From positions 91,328,592-91,392,591 of the forward strand of contig NC_092347.1 in assembly GCF_963676685.1 (NCBI RefSeq): DNA of 64,000 nucleotides, given 5' to 3'. The number at the start of each line of letters is the position of its first letter. The stretch's first letter is position 1. The DNA is from Mytilus edulis (Eukaryota; Mollusca; Bivalvia; Mytilida; Mytilidae). The position numbers and the translations under genes are program-made. The notes under the pieces were generated by a model. That model saw only the letters and a list, made by a program, of their open reading frames with translations, made no database searches and was not told the origin of the DNA. Shown here piece by piece: positions 48,256 through 59,000 of the stretch.

Positions 48256-48722
48256 AGGCAGTGCTTTTAAGCCGGACTTTCAAGTCATGAGGTACATCTT
48301 TTCATACGCAACGTCCAACAAATCTATGTAGGGGGTCATTTGGCCAGAAATAGATCCGGAAATGATCAATTTTCTCCTTTTCTTTTTATGGTATGATATG
48401 GTTTTTGTTTCTTTCATTTACATTGGGAAATAAAGAAACGATCAGTGTGTATTGTTCATTTAAACAAACTTGTTATTAATGTGTAGTTTGCATTATAAGC
48501 AGTCAACCTGATTACAAACTATCATTTATTTATTTGTATTCCATGTGGAAATAGGTTTGGGCAATTTCGAGTGTTATCTGACATCTAAAGATTTTTAAAT
48601 CAGTTCAGACGTTGATATAACAATGAAAGGTCGACTTATTGCATTTTCTATAATTCAAAGCGGAATTCGGTTTATGAACGAGAAACCGTTAGCGTTTTCA
48701 ATTTCGGTATTAGTTATGTATG
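48253..48722 (+). repeat. Dispersed repeat, family E, second copy
   Basis: Matches 39035-39510 in order and strand, with scattered substitutions and small indels ('aaggcagtgcttttaagccg', 'agaaatagatccggaaatga', 'aaagaaacgatcagtgtgta', 'gcagtcaacctgattacaaa'). Confidence 0.85.
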
Positions 48723-49883
48723 TTGTCTACGTATTATCCTGGTTCCAGCTACTACGTTCGGGGCATTAGCTATTTGATATATGTGTAACATTACGATCGG
48801 GTACCAGTCAATCTACGCGTGTATGTGTATATGATTTCCCGCCAAAATGACCGACTTACAGCTATGGAAAAATAGTTCATAAACGTTCTGTATAATGATA
48901 TGCAAATTCATAATTGATCGTAACTTTTTTTTTTATCTTTATCTAATAATTATAACAAAATAGATTCCACAAAATAGAAAATGGCATTATTTTACGAGGA
49001 TTTCTCATAATTTTTCACTTCCGGACGCGGCACAGGAATACGCATGTTTTGAAGAAGCTCAAAGAATTGGACTGACAAAGTGAATTGAGAAGGAAACAGA
49101 TAGGTATCAGTTAAACAATTTAAATGTACAGAACAAAAAGATTCACTTCACACAAATAGTAGAAGCTTAAGCATTGTATTGTCTTATACACGACTCTAGT
49201 CTATTGTTTAAACGACACTGGTACGAGTCATACTGGGTCAAGTCTAAATATGTAAACATATCCACGTGACTTTAGGTAGAATGTAACGTAATGCAATATA
49301 TCTACCATTGTCTCCTGTATGCATTGATTTGTAGTTTAACCAGATATATTTCTCTTACACATTAACACGGGTTGTATGTACGTATCTTTGCTCTTGAGGT
49401 AGACCTAGTGTTTTCTTGTCCTTAACATTTGTTGATGTTTAAATATTTCTGAACGACTGAACGAATGCAACAATTATATACTGAAGACTAGGGCTGTACA
49501 GTCCTTGTTGTGTACCTGAGTGTCATTTAAGAGGAGAACATGTATTTCCAAATGACTTAAAAAGAAGGAAAAATTGGATTAAGGTCATGGCTCATACATA
49601 TATAGGGGGGATAATTCAAGACGTCATAATTTTGGTAAATTACGATTCAATGTAATCTGTTTGAGATTTTTTGGTGAATGCTACAATAATAAGGTTTTCC
49701 TACAAGAGGTATATCATGCTGAGATTTATTTTAGCAGTAATTACATGTATGTTAATTTATGATGTAATGACAGGAACTCATAAGCTATGCTTCATAGGCT
49801 TTCTTGAAAAATATCAATGACAATATGTAAACAGGAACAAAACAATGACATGAATGATGCTCTCTTCTATGTTATAGTTAATT
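48723..49883. other. Noncoding DNA
   Basis: AT-rich, no open frame over 60 codons with recognisable content, no repeat family identified. It precedes duplicated segment copy B. Confidence 0.45.
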
Positions 49884-51322
49884 AGGTATGTGTGTTGTAT
49901 AAGTCTTTCACAAGTTTCAAAAAAGATAATGTTATCAAACTTTTTTCAGGGCACAACCCCAACTTAAAGAGACTTGTCTACTGCCATTCCCAGCCTATTT
50001 TCATGCACCATTTGCAAGCAAGAGGCTGAACGGTTTGCAAAAAATAAAAATCAGGACGGTGTCCCGTTAAACCAAAAGAACTAAACTGGATGAATATTGT
50101 AGGAGAAATCTAGAGGAAAGTTTTGATTTGTGAATTTTTTTTCTCATGAAAAGTCATTCATCCTGCAGAAAGGATTTAAAAAGTTATCAAAGGTACCATG
50201 ATTATAATTTAGTACGCCAGACGCGCGTTTCGTCTACATAAGACTCATCAGTGACGCTCATTAAAACTGTCCACCACCAACTGACGAGCTAATGTTGAGC
50301 TTCACAGATGGAATTACTCAAACCCATCAATGCCTATGTTTTCAGCACAGATTTCGCAAATCATGACACAGCCGTGCATTTTTTATACCTGTTAAGAGTC
50401 GTGTACTAAATTTTATTTTATATATAAATAAATTTATAATGTGTCATTTTAGAGCTTGTGTTTTGTCAAAAAGTGCATAAATGAAAGTGGTGAAATTCAT
50501 TTTGCTTTGATATGTATAGATTTGAATTACAATTGTTCATGTTATTGTAATGCATATAAAAATAAGGAGATGTGGTACAATGTATATACATGATATTTAG
50601 TGAGTTTATCAAACTAAAGTGCATAAGACATGGGTATAAGCAGTTACAGGTACTACTGTACAATCTCCAACAATGAGAAAATCTCCTACCGTAAAGAGAA
50701 TTTCATAGATTTACAAGTAAGTTTTGTTTTTGTGTTGAATCATTTTCTTCTACGTGTATTTTCTTAATAGCAAATAGGGGAAGTAGTTAAAATGCTAATG
50801 AGACAGCTATTATGACCACCAGATGTCATTGTTTTCTAAATTAAAAACTCTCTTTTCATTCATACCGGTAGATTACTTTATCATGTTTATACTGATATAT
50901 AATTTTGCTTAGAGTTAGAAAAAGTATGGTCATCAAAAGAGTTAACATGTTACTATGTACATTTACCATTATGTTACTTGATGTTCTTGCAATACACACA
51001 GTACGGTGACTATTCAATCTTTGTGAACTATTTTTCATAGGATGGGAGTCATTGAATATGCATATATAATCAATAATTAAAAATAAACTATTTATATTAA
51101 AAGGGAAAAGTTCTTATATGTCTTAAAAATGCATTTCATGGCGAGGTACAGAAAATATACTGTAAACAGTAGACTATAAATATAGGTGAACTAGGTACAA
51201 GAGAACTCTTAATCTTAAAAACTACAAACCACCTCTGTTATATGTAAGATAAGGATATAATTGGACCAGAAATACACACAACCTGTAATTAACTGCCTTT
51301 ACAGCGCTTTCGCGCTTTGATT
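49884..51322 (+). repeat. Duplicated segment, copy B (empty sites of copy A)
   Basis: Homologous to 41092-44177 without its BEL/Pao-type and MITE-like insertions. Copy B has two extra stretches of its own: 50179-50262 (a short dispersed repeat) and about 50317-50837 (a 520-bp block of unrecognised AT-rich DNA, containing a short minus-strand frame at 50466-50663 that is not supported). Outside the indels the copies look about 93-95% identical. Confidence 0.9.
50179..50262 (+). repeat. Short dispersed repeat with 'cgccagacgcgcgtttcgtc'
   Basis: The block 'gttatcaaaggtaccatgat', 'tataatttagtacgccagac', 'gcgcgtttcgtctacataag', 'actcatcagtgacgctc' is absent at the matching point of copy A (43367-43372, 'aggatttataactgtcc'). 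I recognise it as one of the most abundant short repeats in bivalve genomes. Confidence 0.75.
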
Positions 51323-51539
51323 GAATAGTAGAATACTACTGTTGCCTTTATCTAACAATAAATATTCCTTTACACCTTGTGTAAAAATATACAACTATGT
51401 AAAAATGCTTCCCTTCTCTGACTATAAAGACAATTTTAATCAAACGTAAAAGGTGCTTTGACTATTTTATTTATTGTGTCTGTTTATTTAACGCATCAAT
51501 GTAAAAATATCGGAAATTGATGAGACAATCATTAAAGTG
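51323..51539. other. Noncoding spacer with a family B tail fragment
   Basis: 'agaatactactgttgccttt' near 51331-51353 is the terminal motif of family B copies. The rest is AT-rich with no feature. Confidence 0.45.
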
Positions 51540-51765
51540 AGAGGGTTAGCGCTATAGAACCAGGTTTAATCCACCATTTTCTACATTTGAAAATGCCTGT
51601 ACCAAGTCAGGAATATGACAGTTCTTGTCCATTCGTTTTTGATGCGTTTTGTTATTTGATTTTGCCATGTGATTATGGACTTTCCCAATTGATCTTCCTC
51701 TTAGTTCAGTATTTTTGTGATTTTACTTTTTGCTATATTCACTCCATGTGCTGCTTATCCATGTC
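51540..51765 (+). repeat. Dispersed repeat, family A
   Basis: 'aaccaggtttaatccaccat', 'accaagtcaggaatatgaca', 'gttcttgtccattcgttttt' and 'gattatggactttcccaatt' follow the family A order. The 61-codon frame 51587-51772 starts inside it and is repeat-derived. Confidence 0.75.
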
Positions 51766-53130
51766 ATCCTAGATAACTTTTCGAAATAAAATACCCAACA
51801 TATTTGAAACAGTTGCCTAAATGTTTTTATTTGGAACGTAGCATAATATATTTATTATTAATTCAAAAATCATAAATCAAATACCTTATGCTTTAATAAA
51901 AGAAACATGTTTCTTGGATAATGTACACCAAGCATGTTAACGACCGCCATAGGAGAGTTAAAAGTGCGAGACTAAACCCACTTTGATAGTTGTCTCACCG
52001 TGAATCGTACCACATCTCTTTGTGTACATCCTGGAATCGTTAAATTTAAAGACTGAGATAGTTTATTCTTTTGTGTTGGGGACAATGCATTTACAGAGTA
52101 TGAATTGCAAATAAGTGTGATTTATTTTTACCCATTACCAGTCTGAATATGAGAAGGTTATTTAGGCTAACTGTTTCATTTAACAAAGATGTAATTTAAC
52201 AGAACACTGGATTTTTATTTTAAGTTAAATGTGAAAATATGTCGAAATATTTATCAAATGCGTCATTTCATACAACACATCTGCAAACTATTTACCAAGG
52301 ACAAATATATCATACTGATGGCGTGATTATATACAAAAACATAATATCATTTTACAGCATTAACAATACAATATATTTATAGTTTCTCTAAATTGACAAA
52401 AACATTAATCACCATCAACCTTAAAAATGTCAAATCATTAACTTTTATAAGTTTAGCAAAATACAAAACTGCAAATCGTTTTCAAGTAGCTTAGATGTCT
52501 TCGTCCATCTTAAATTTTGAAATAAAAGATACCAATCGGTCCAAATCTTATAAAGGAATTGATATTAAATACTTTTTATTCATATTAAGAAAACATAAAA
52601 AAATATTCCTTTTTTCGACTTTGTCAGTATTAGGAGAAAACTCAGATAAAGTAACTTTCATTACATAATGTGATGTGTGAATTTAACTATTTTATCATAT
52701 AGCCAGAAAACGAGTCCGGTGACCCCATTTTGTTCATTTTCTTAACTGAAAGCATGTTAATAGAGATATATTCTCATAGTTTATCAAACTTATACGGTGT
52801 AGTTTTCTTTTTATCGATAAAAGCATAATGTATTCTATACAGAATGCTTAATATTCATGATATTAGTGAAATATTTCAAAATATTTCAAACTGTTGTAAT
52901 AGTAGATATTTAGTCATGTAATTAAAAAAAATATCAAGACGAATAGAGAAATTGACCTGTTTTGACTGTTTTATTTGTGGATCTAAATGATTTTGTTGTT
53001 TTCTATAGCACTATAAGTTGTGAACTGTTGGCAACATTCTCTGGGTGTAATGTTCTTTCAAACATCTTTAATCTATGTTCTAGACTATTATATATTTTTC
53101 TTTGTAGTTGAATTACTGGTAACATATATG
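51766..53130. other. Noncoding DNA
   Basis: AT-rich, with a probable reversed family C fragment near 51985-52025. No gene or other element recognised. Confidence 0.4.
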
Positions 53131-53211
53131 TGTGAAAGGTTGATGGATCACCATTCTGTTTAGCCACCTGCTCTATATGCCTTGTTAGCTTTGGTAAGTT
53201 ACTGGTAAAAT
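53131..53211 (+). repeat. Minisatellite flank, duplicate of 60620-60700
   Basis: 'gttgatggatcaccattctg' plus 'tatgccttgttagctttggt' parallels 'attaatggatcaccattctg' plus 'tatgccttgttagcttgggc' at 60618-60677. One minisatellite unit and its unique flank therefore exist on both sides of the insertions. Confidence 0.75.
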
Positions 53212-53985
53212 TAGAATGGAAATGGGGAATATGTCAAAGAGACAACAACCCTACCAGAGAACAGATAACAGCCAAAGTCCATCAATTGGTCTTCAACGCA
53301 GCTAGAAAATCCCACACCCAGAGGAGGTCCTCAGCTGGCCCTAAAATAAAATGTGAACTGGTTCAGTGAAAATGAACGCCATACTTAATTACAAATTACT
53401 AAAAGAATTAAAATAAGCAATATACAAGAACTAACAAAGGCTAGAGGCTCCTGACTTCGGACAGGCACAAACATGCGGTAGGGTTAAACATATTTTGTGA
53501 GATCTCAAGCCTTCATCTTTACCTCTAGCTGATGTAAAATAAATAGACACACAGCAATAAACACAGTAAACTGAGTTTAAAAGGAGTCCGAGTCCGATGT
53601 CAGAATAGGTAACAAAAGAAACTAAGCAAAATGACAATAATACATACATAAACAAAGGACTTCTAGCAGTTACTGACATGCCTGCTCCAGACCTCAATTA
53701 AACTTATAAAAGATAATGTCTTCATCATATGAAAGTCAATTACAATCCCTCCGGTTAGAGCTTTAGTATCATACCATCATGAAATAAATGAGAAGAACAT
53801 AACCCCTATCATGCCAAAAACTGGTTTTAGAATAATTGTTTTATTTCTGATGCAAAGACCCTATGAGTGAATCAATATTATTACCAAAATATGACATCAT
53901 TAAAGACTTGACAACAGTATCGTAGCTGTATCCCTTCTTAATAAGTCTGTTTAAAGGTTTAGTTATCTTTTGAGGTGAACGCTAT
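53212..53985 (-). mobile_element. 3' end of a Penelope-like element, 5'-truncated
   Basis: Reverse orientation copy of the non-coding tail seen at 31752-32505 and 44776-45440: 'gaatatgtcaaagagacaac', 'aggctcctgacttcggacag', 'gacatgcctgctccagacct', 'ataacccctatcatgccaaa', 'gcaaagaccctatgagtgaa'. It lies within the minisatellite region, between the flank at 53131-53211 and the repeat units from 53986. The 88-codon minus frame 53431-53697 is element tail, not a gene. Confidence 0.75.
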
Positions 53986-54143
53986 CATTGTGAATGGTTA
54001 TTGGATCAGTATTCTGTGTGAATCTTTAATTGATCACCATTCTGTGTGAAAGATTAATGGATTACCATTCTGTGTGAATGGTTAAGGATCTCCATTCTGT
54101 GTGAACAGTTAATGGATAACCATTCTGTGTGACCAGTTAATGG
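53986..54143 (+). repeat. 28-bp minisatellite, left part
   Basis: Five to six diverged units of consensus gtgaatggttaatggatcac plus cattctgt. It stops at 'ccagttaatgg' where the LINE begins and resumes at 60341. Confidence 0.9.
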
Positions 54144-54144
54144 T

Positions 54145-55071
54145 CTTGTTATTCGTAAAAAGCTAATACAAACATATGCTAGAAATCCCAAAACTGCTGA
54201 AAATGAAGATCCTAACAATGTTCGAGTAAGAATAAAAAATATACCTTGCTCAGCAGATGACGGTCAAATTCAAAGAGCCCTTGAATTTAATCACTGTGTA
54301 GTACATACATTATTTCGTGAAAGGCTACGAGTCGATGGACGCGTAACAAATTGTCAGACTGGCGATCGCATTGCAATATGTGACCCAATACCAAATCCTT
54401 TGCCAAAAACTTTATTCATAGGTAAATACAAAGCAGTGATACTCCATCGAGGTCAAGTGGACACCCGTACAAACATTAAATGCAATAAATGTCTACAAGA
54501 GGGACATAAATCTTATGAATGCCCAAACGATTGGGTGTGTCGAACATGTGGTGGCAGCGGTCATAAAGCAAGCTATTGCACTACTTGCCCAGATGACTGG
54601 GTATGTCAGACATGCGGGAAGTCCGGTCATACAGCAAAATACTGTAATGCAGACTCCGATTCTTCTAGTGAAGATAGCCAATCTGAATCAGAATCAGATT
54701 CAGACATTCCCACACATCCAGAAAGCTGTCAAAAGGATGCGTCACAAACAACCCAAGCAGCTGAAGCAGAACAAAAAACGCCTAGCTTTACTTTTAACAA
54801 ACAGGCAAGCAACAATCTTGAAAATCATTCAAACCTAAGTGAAAAAAAGGAACAACGACATGTCAAAAAGGCTAAACGAGCAAAAAATAAAAAGGACAAA
54901 CAAAATTCAAATAAAGATCAGCCGAGCATGGAACGCTTCCTAGCAGAAGCCTTTAGAACTCCATCAAATAAAACCAATGAAGAGAAAAAAACACGTACTA
55001 AACAAACAGCAAGTACTCCTACTGATGAGCTTCACAAGAGAGAAGAACCAGTGAAAAAAACAAAATCCTAA
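54145..55071 (+). CDS. LINE ORF1, gag-like with three CCHC zinc knuckles, 5'-truncated
   Basis: Open from the insertion junction (54145) to TAA at 55069-55071, 308 codons, with no in-frame ATG near its beginning, so the N-terminus is lost to 5' truncation. The N-terminal part (VRVRIKNIPCSADDGQIQRA and KTLFIGKYKAVILHRGQ) looks like an RNA-binding gag-type domain. Three CX2CX4HX4C knuckles follow at 54481-54522, 54538-54579 and 54604-54645; the second and third are an internal duplication that includes the linker 'DWVC'. The C-terminal half is acidic-serine then lysine-rich (KKAKRAKNKKDKQNSNK), low complexity and likely disordered. Such proteins bind the element's RNA to form the retrotransposition particle. 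Frames on the opposite strand and at 54515-54838 are shadows. Confidence 0.85.
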   Translation, partial: LVIRKKLIQTYARNPKTAENEDPNNVRVRIKNIPCSADDGQIQRALEFNHCVVHTLFRERLRVDGRVTNCQTGDRIAICDPIPNPLPKTLFIGKYKAVILHRGQVDTRTNIKCNKCLQEGHKSYECPNDWVCRTCGGSGHKASYCTTCPDDWVCQTCGKSGHTAKYCNADSDSSSEDSQSESESDSDIPTHPESCQKDASQTTQAAEAEQKTPSFTFNKQASNNLENHSNLSEKKEQRHVKKAKRAKNKKDKQNSNKDQPSMERFLAEAFRTPSNKTNEEKKTRTKQTASTPTDELHKREEPVKKTKS

Positions 55072-55107
55072 GCTCATCTTAATTAAAACTATCAATTACA
55101 AATCTTC

Positions 55108-56007
55108 ATGTGTTTTAAATTGTATATATTGTATATATTTCTTTGTTTACTTTGTATTATAAACATAGACTGTGTTTATCAAGTGAACAAAATTGTAATT
55201 TGTGAATGTGATGTCTATATTGTAGATAGCATACATTCAAAAGAGAAATATCAGAATAGTTGTTTATTTAAAAATGTAGTAAATACAGCATATATGAAAT
55301 TATTTGTAAATGAAAAATGTATAGACTATGAATATAAAGGTGGTAAATCTTCTTGGATAAAAAATATTGTTCCATGCACATCTAAAACAAATGAAAATTG
55401 CTTAATTGGTTGGAGCACTAAATTAACGAAATGCAGTATTCATAGACACACTTTAATCCTTTGTCATAATATATTCTTGGAATCAAGTAAAAAACAGCCA
55501 GTCTTGAAGTATAAAAGTACAGTTTCGGTAAATGACAATCTTCCGATGTTCTTTTCTTCAGGATACGAACATATTTCTACACAGTTATTTTTTATAAACA
55601 TTAACGAAACAGCCAAAAATATCCAACTGTTCTTGAACTTAGATATCACACACTTCTTTGTTGTGCACATATTTCCAGAATTAAGCACTTCTAGTAAAGT
55701 CATTTGGCTAACAACATTCTGTGACACGATTAATTCCATATCTGTAAAAAAATATAAAAGTTGTAAATACAAAAGAACCACCCGCGCTATCAAAATTTCA
55801 GTAAATGACAATGCTAATGTTTACAAAATACAAGACGTTTTCAGAAAGTCAGTAATGAAACTAAAAATAGAAATTAACTTTACCCGTGCTATTTATAGGT
55901 CTAAAAATAACTACATGTTTATCTGGGTCACGATACATAGAACAGGTTTATACATTTTGCTAGATTTAAATAAATCGTTTAAGAGATCAACAATTAAACT
56001 TCTTTAA
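55108..56007 (+). CDS. Extra LINE ORF: predicted secreted, cysteine-rich protein of unknown function
   Basis: An intact 299-residue frame with an ATG start, located between ORF1 and ORF2 on the same strand. Residues 1-22 (MCFKLYILYIFLCLLCIIN...) are a strong signal-peptide-like hydrophobic stretch after a single lysine. Cysteines then cluster at 32, 34, 52, 71, 90, 98, 109 and 119 with two more at 205 and 219; two N-glycosylation sequons (NET at about 166, NFT at about 257) fit a secretory route. The phrase SVNDN occurs at 140-144 and 231-235, each followed by alternating beta-strand-like segments, so an internal repeat is possible. A moderately hydrophobic segment near 269-287 (YMFIWVTIHRTGLYILLDL) is too polar to call a membrane anchor. 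I recognise no domain. It could be an element-specific accessory protein or a captured host coding sequence. Confidence 0.7.
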   Translation: MCFKLYILYIFLCLLCIINIDCVYQVNKIVICECDVYIVDSIHSKEKYQNSCLFKNVVNTAYMKLFVNEKCIDYEYKGGKSSWIKNIVPCTSKTNENCLIGWSTKLTKCSIHRHTLILCHNIFLESSKKQPVLKYKSTVSVNDNLPMFFSSGYEHISTQLFFININETAKNIQLFLNLDITHFFVVHIFPELSTSSKVIWLTTFCDTINSISVKKYKSCKYKRTTRAIKISVNDNANVYKIQDVFRKSVMKLKIEINFTRAIYRSKNNYMFIWVTIHRTGLYILLDLNKSFKRSTIKLL

Positions 56008-56014
56008 TACTATA

Positions 56015-59000
56015 ATGAAAACAAAAAACTTCCACATTTGCTCACTTAATTGTCAAGGTTTAGCGAGAAAGGAAAAGCGCTTTAGATTATTCTCTTGGTT
56101 TCAACAGCAGAAATGCGACATTTTAATGGCACAAGAAACTCACTTGTCAAAAGATTTGATAAAGCAAATTAACAATGAATTCCATGGCAAACATCTTCAC
56201 AGCCTAGGCACAACAAATTCAAGGGGAGTTTCTTACTTTATTAATAAATCACTAGACTTTAAATTAATTAATGAATTTTGTGATAAAGAAGGGAGAATTA
56301 TTATAATTAATATAGAAATTCAAGATAAGATTTTTACCTTAGTAAACTTGTATGCACCTAATGAAGTTCATGCAAGAAACCAATTTTATAAAAAAGTAAG
56401 TAAATTAATTGAAGAACACACTCTTGGTGCCCTAATAGTAGGGGGAGATATGAATGATTTACTCTCAGCTTTAGATACAAAGAACAATAAATTACATAAA
56501 AAGTTAAAAAAGCCAGTCAATGGTTTAAAACAATTAATTAAAACACATAAATTGATAGACATTTGGAGACAATTAAATAAAGATAAAAAACAATTCACAT
56601 GGAAAAGAAAAAATTCTACAAATGAAGCTAGTAGAATAGACTTCTTTATAATATGCACACAAGCACGCCTAAGTACTGTATCTGCTGATATCAGGCCTGC
56701 ACAAATTTCATTCACAGACCACCAGGCTATTTCGCTTAAATTAGACATTTATGCAAATAATCGGGGTAAAGGATATTTTAAAATGAATAACAGTATATTG
56801 ACTGATACTCAGTACAATAAACTAATAAATAAGTTAATTGAAAAGTATGAGCAAAATTTTAATCTTACAAATGTCCTAAATCAGTGGGACCTGCTAAAAA
56901 CTGACATAAGAGAGTCCACTATCCAATACTGTAAATCAAAAGCCAGAGAAAGGAAAAATAATATTTTAATAATGGAAAACAAACTAAATCTTTTAAATGA
57001 AAGATTAGACAAATTACCTGATAGGAAAAATAATGAACTTTTTAATCAAATAAAAAATTTAGAAAAAGATTTAGAAGAGATATACTCTTTAAAAGCCAAA
57101 GGAGCCCAAGTTAGATCAAGAATAAAATGGGTAGAGGAAGGGGAAAAAATACTAAGCACTTTTTATCTCTAGAAAAAAATAGACAGGCTAAAAAATCTAT
57201 TAATAAATTAATGACCAAAACCGGTGAGGTTACTGTTGATCAAAGTGAAATTTTAGATGTAAGTAAAGAGTATTATAAATCTCTGTACAAAAGTACATGT
57301 CCCGAAACTGAAATTTTAAAGACATACATAGAAAATACCCCCATTGATCATTCTTTAACTCCTTGTGAAAGCAAACAAGTGGATGGTAAATTAACTTTAG
57401 AAGAGCTAACATCTTCTATTTATAATATGAAACTAAATAAGACTCCAGGCAAAGATGGCTTAACAGTTGAGTTTTATAGACAATTTTGGCCAAATTTAAA
57501 ACATATTGTATTGAATGTTTCTAATACATGTTATGATAATGAAACTTTATCTGAGACCCAAAAGATTGGGATAATATCATTAATTTTTTAAAAAAATGAC
57601 CCTTTGTCCTTAGATAATTACCGTCCAATTACTTTATTGAATACTGATGTAAAACTTATTACATATACTTTAGCACAAAGACTAAAAAAAATCTTACCCC
57701 TAATTATACATAGAGATCAAAATGGTTATGTTAAAAATCGATATATAGGATTTAACGTACGCCAAATTCAAGATATTATAGATTATGCTGAAAACTTTAA
57801 TATTGATGGAGCTATACTATTTATTGACTTTTCTAAAGCGTTCGATTCACTCGAATGGGACTTTATGCTGGAATCATTAAAAAAATTTGGATTTAATAAG
57901 TCTTTTCAAAAGTGGGTCAAAACACTTTACCATGATATAAAAGGATGTATTTTAAATAACGGGTGGATTTCTGAAACCTTCGGGATTCAACGGGGAATTC
58001 GACAAGGATGCCCTTTAAGCGGGTTATTGTTTGTTTTATCAGTTGAAATACTGGCTTGTAGGATAAGGGATAATAATGATCTGAAAGGGATACAAATAAA
58101 AATTGATAAAAATACTCACAGCCTAAAAATCTCACAGCTAGCAGATGATACAACTCTCTTTCTAAGATCTAAAAATGAAATAAAAAATGCACTTAATTTA
58201 ATAGAAACTTTTGGATCTTTTTCAGGGCTTAAACTTAATAGAAATAAAACAGAAGGTATATGGTTAGGTAAACTAAAACACTGCAAAGACAAATTTGAAA
58301 GTATCAATTGGAAAGATACGGTGAAAAGTCTTGGCATTTATTTTGGCCTGAACAAAAAAGAATGTGAAACAATAAATATAGAAAGACAGTTTGAAAAATC
58401 AGAAAGGATACTAAATGATTGGAAGAAAAGAAAATTGAGTATGATAGGAAAAATAACTATAATTAAAACACTAGTTATTCCCAATATAACATACGTTGCT
58501 TCATTGATAAATCTAAGCAGTGAAATTATTAGTCAATTTAAAAAAATCTTATTTAATTTTTTATGGGAGGGTGGTAGCGAGAAAGTTAAACGCTCAGTGT
58601 TAAGAAAAGATTATATTGAAGGGGGATTAAAAATGACAGATATTGACGCATACATTGAGGCTATTAAAATAAATTGGGTTAAAAGATTAACTGATGAAAC
58701 TTGTGCTAACTGGAAAATCATACCTACTTTTTATTTTAGAGAGTTTGGGGAAAATAATTTAATATTTAAAATGAATCTTAATACTCACTAGAAAACCTTA
58801 GAAACTTACCTACATTTTACTTTGAAATTTTGAAATGTTGGATTAAAAATGGAGGTGGAAAGACGAAAGTACCTGATAATTATAGAGATATAAGAAAGCA
58901 AGTTATTTGGGGAAACCAATATATAAAAACAGGTGGTAAAAGTTTATATTATAGTAATTGGGTAAAGGAAAACATAATTTTTGTAAATGATGTAATTGAT

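Noticed and set aside
54493-54838. Open frames overlapping LINE ORF1 in other frames
   Set aside because: Shadows of the zinc-knuckle coding sequence.
55464-55811. 115-codon minus-strand frame within the extra LINE ORF
   Set aside because: Antisense shadow; the plus-strand ORF has the better start, leader peptide and context.
55527-55815. Cadherin-like reading of the repeated 'VNDN' motif in the extra LINE ORF
   Set aside because: Other cadherin landmarks (DXD, LDRE, calcium-binding linkers in order) are absent.
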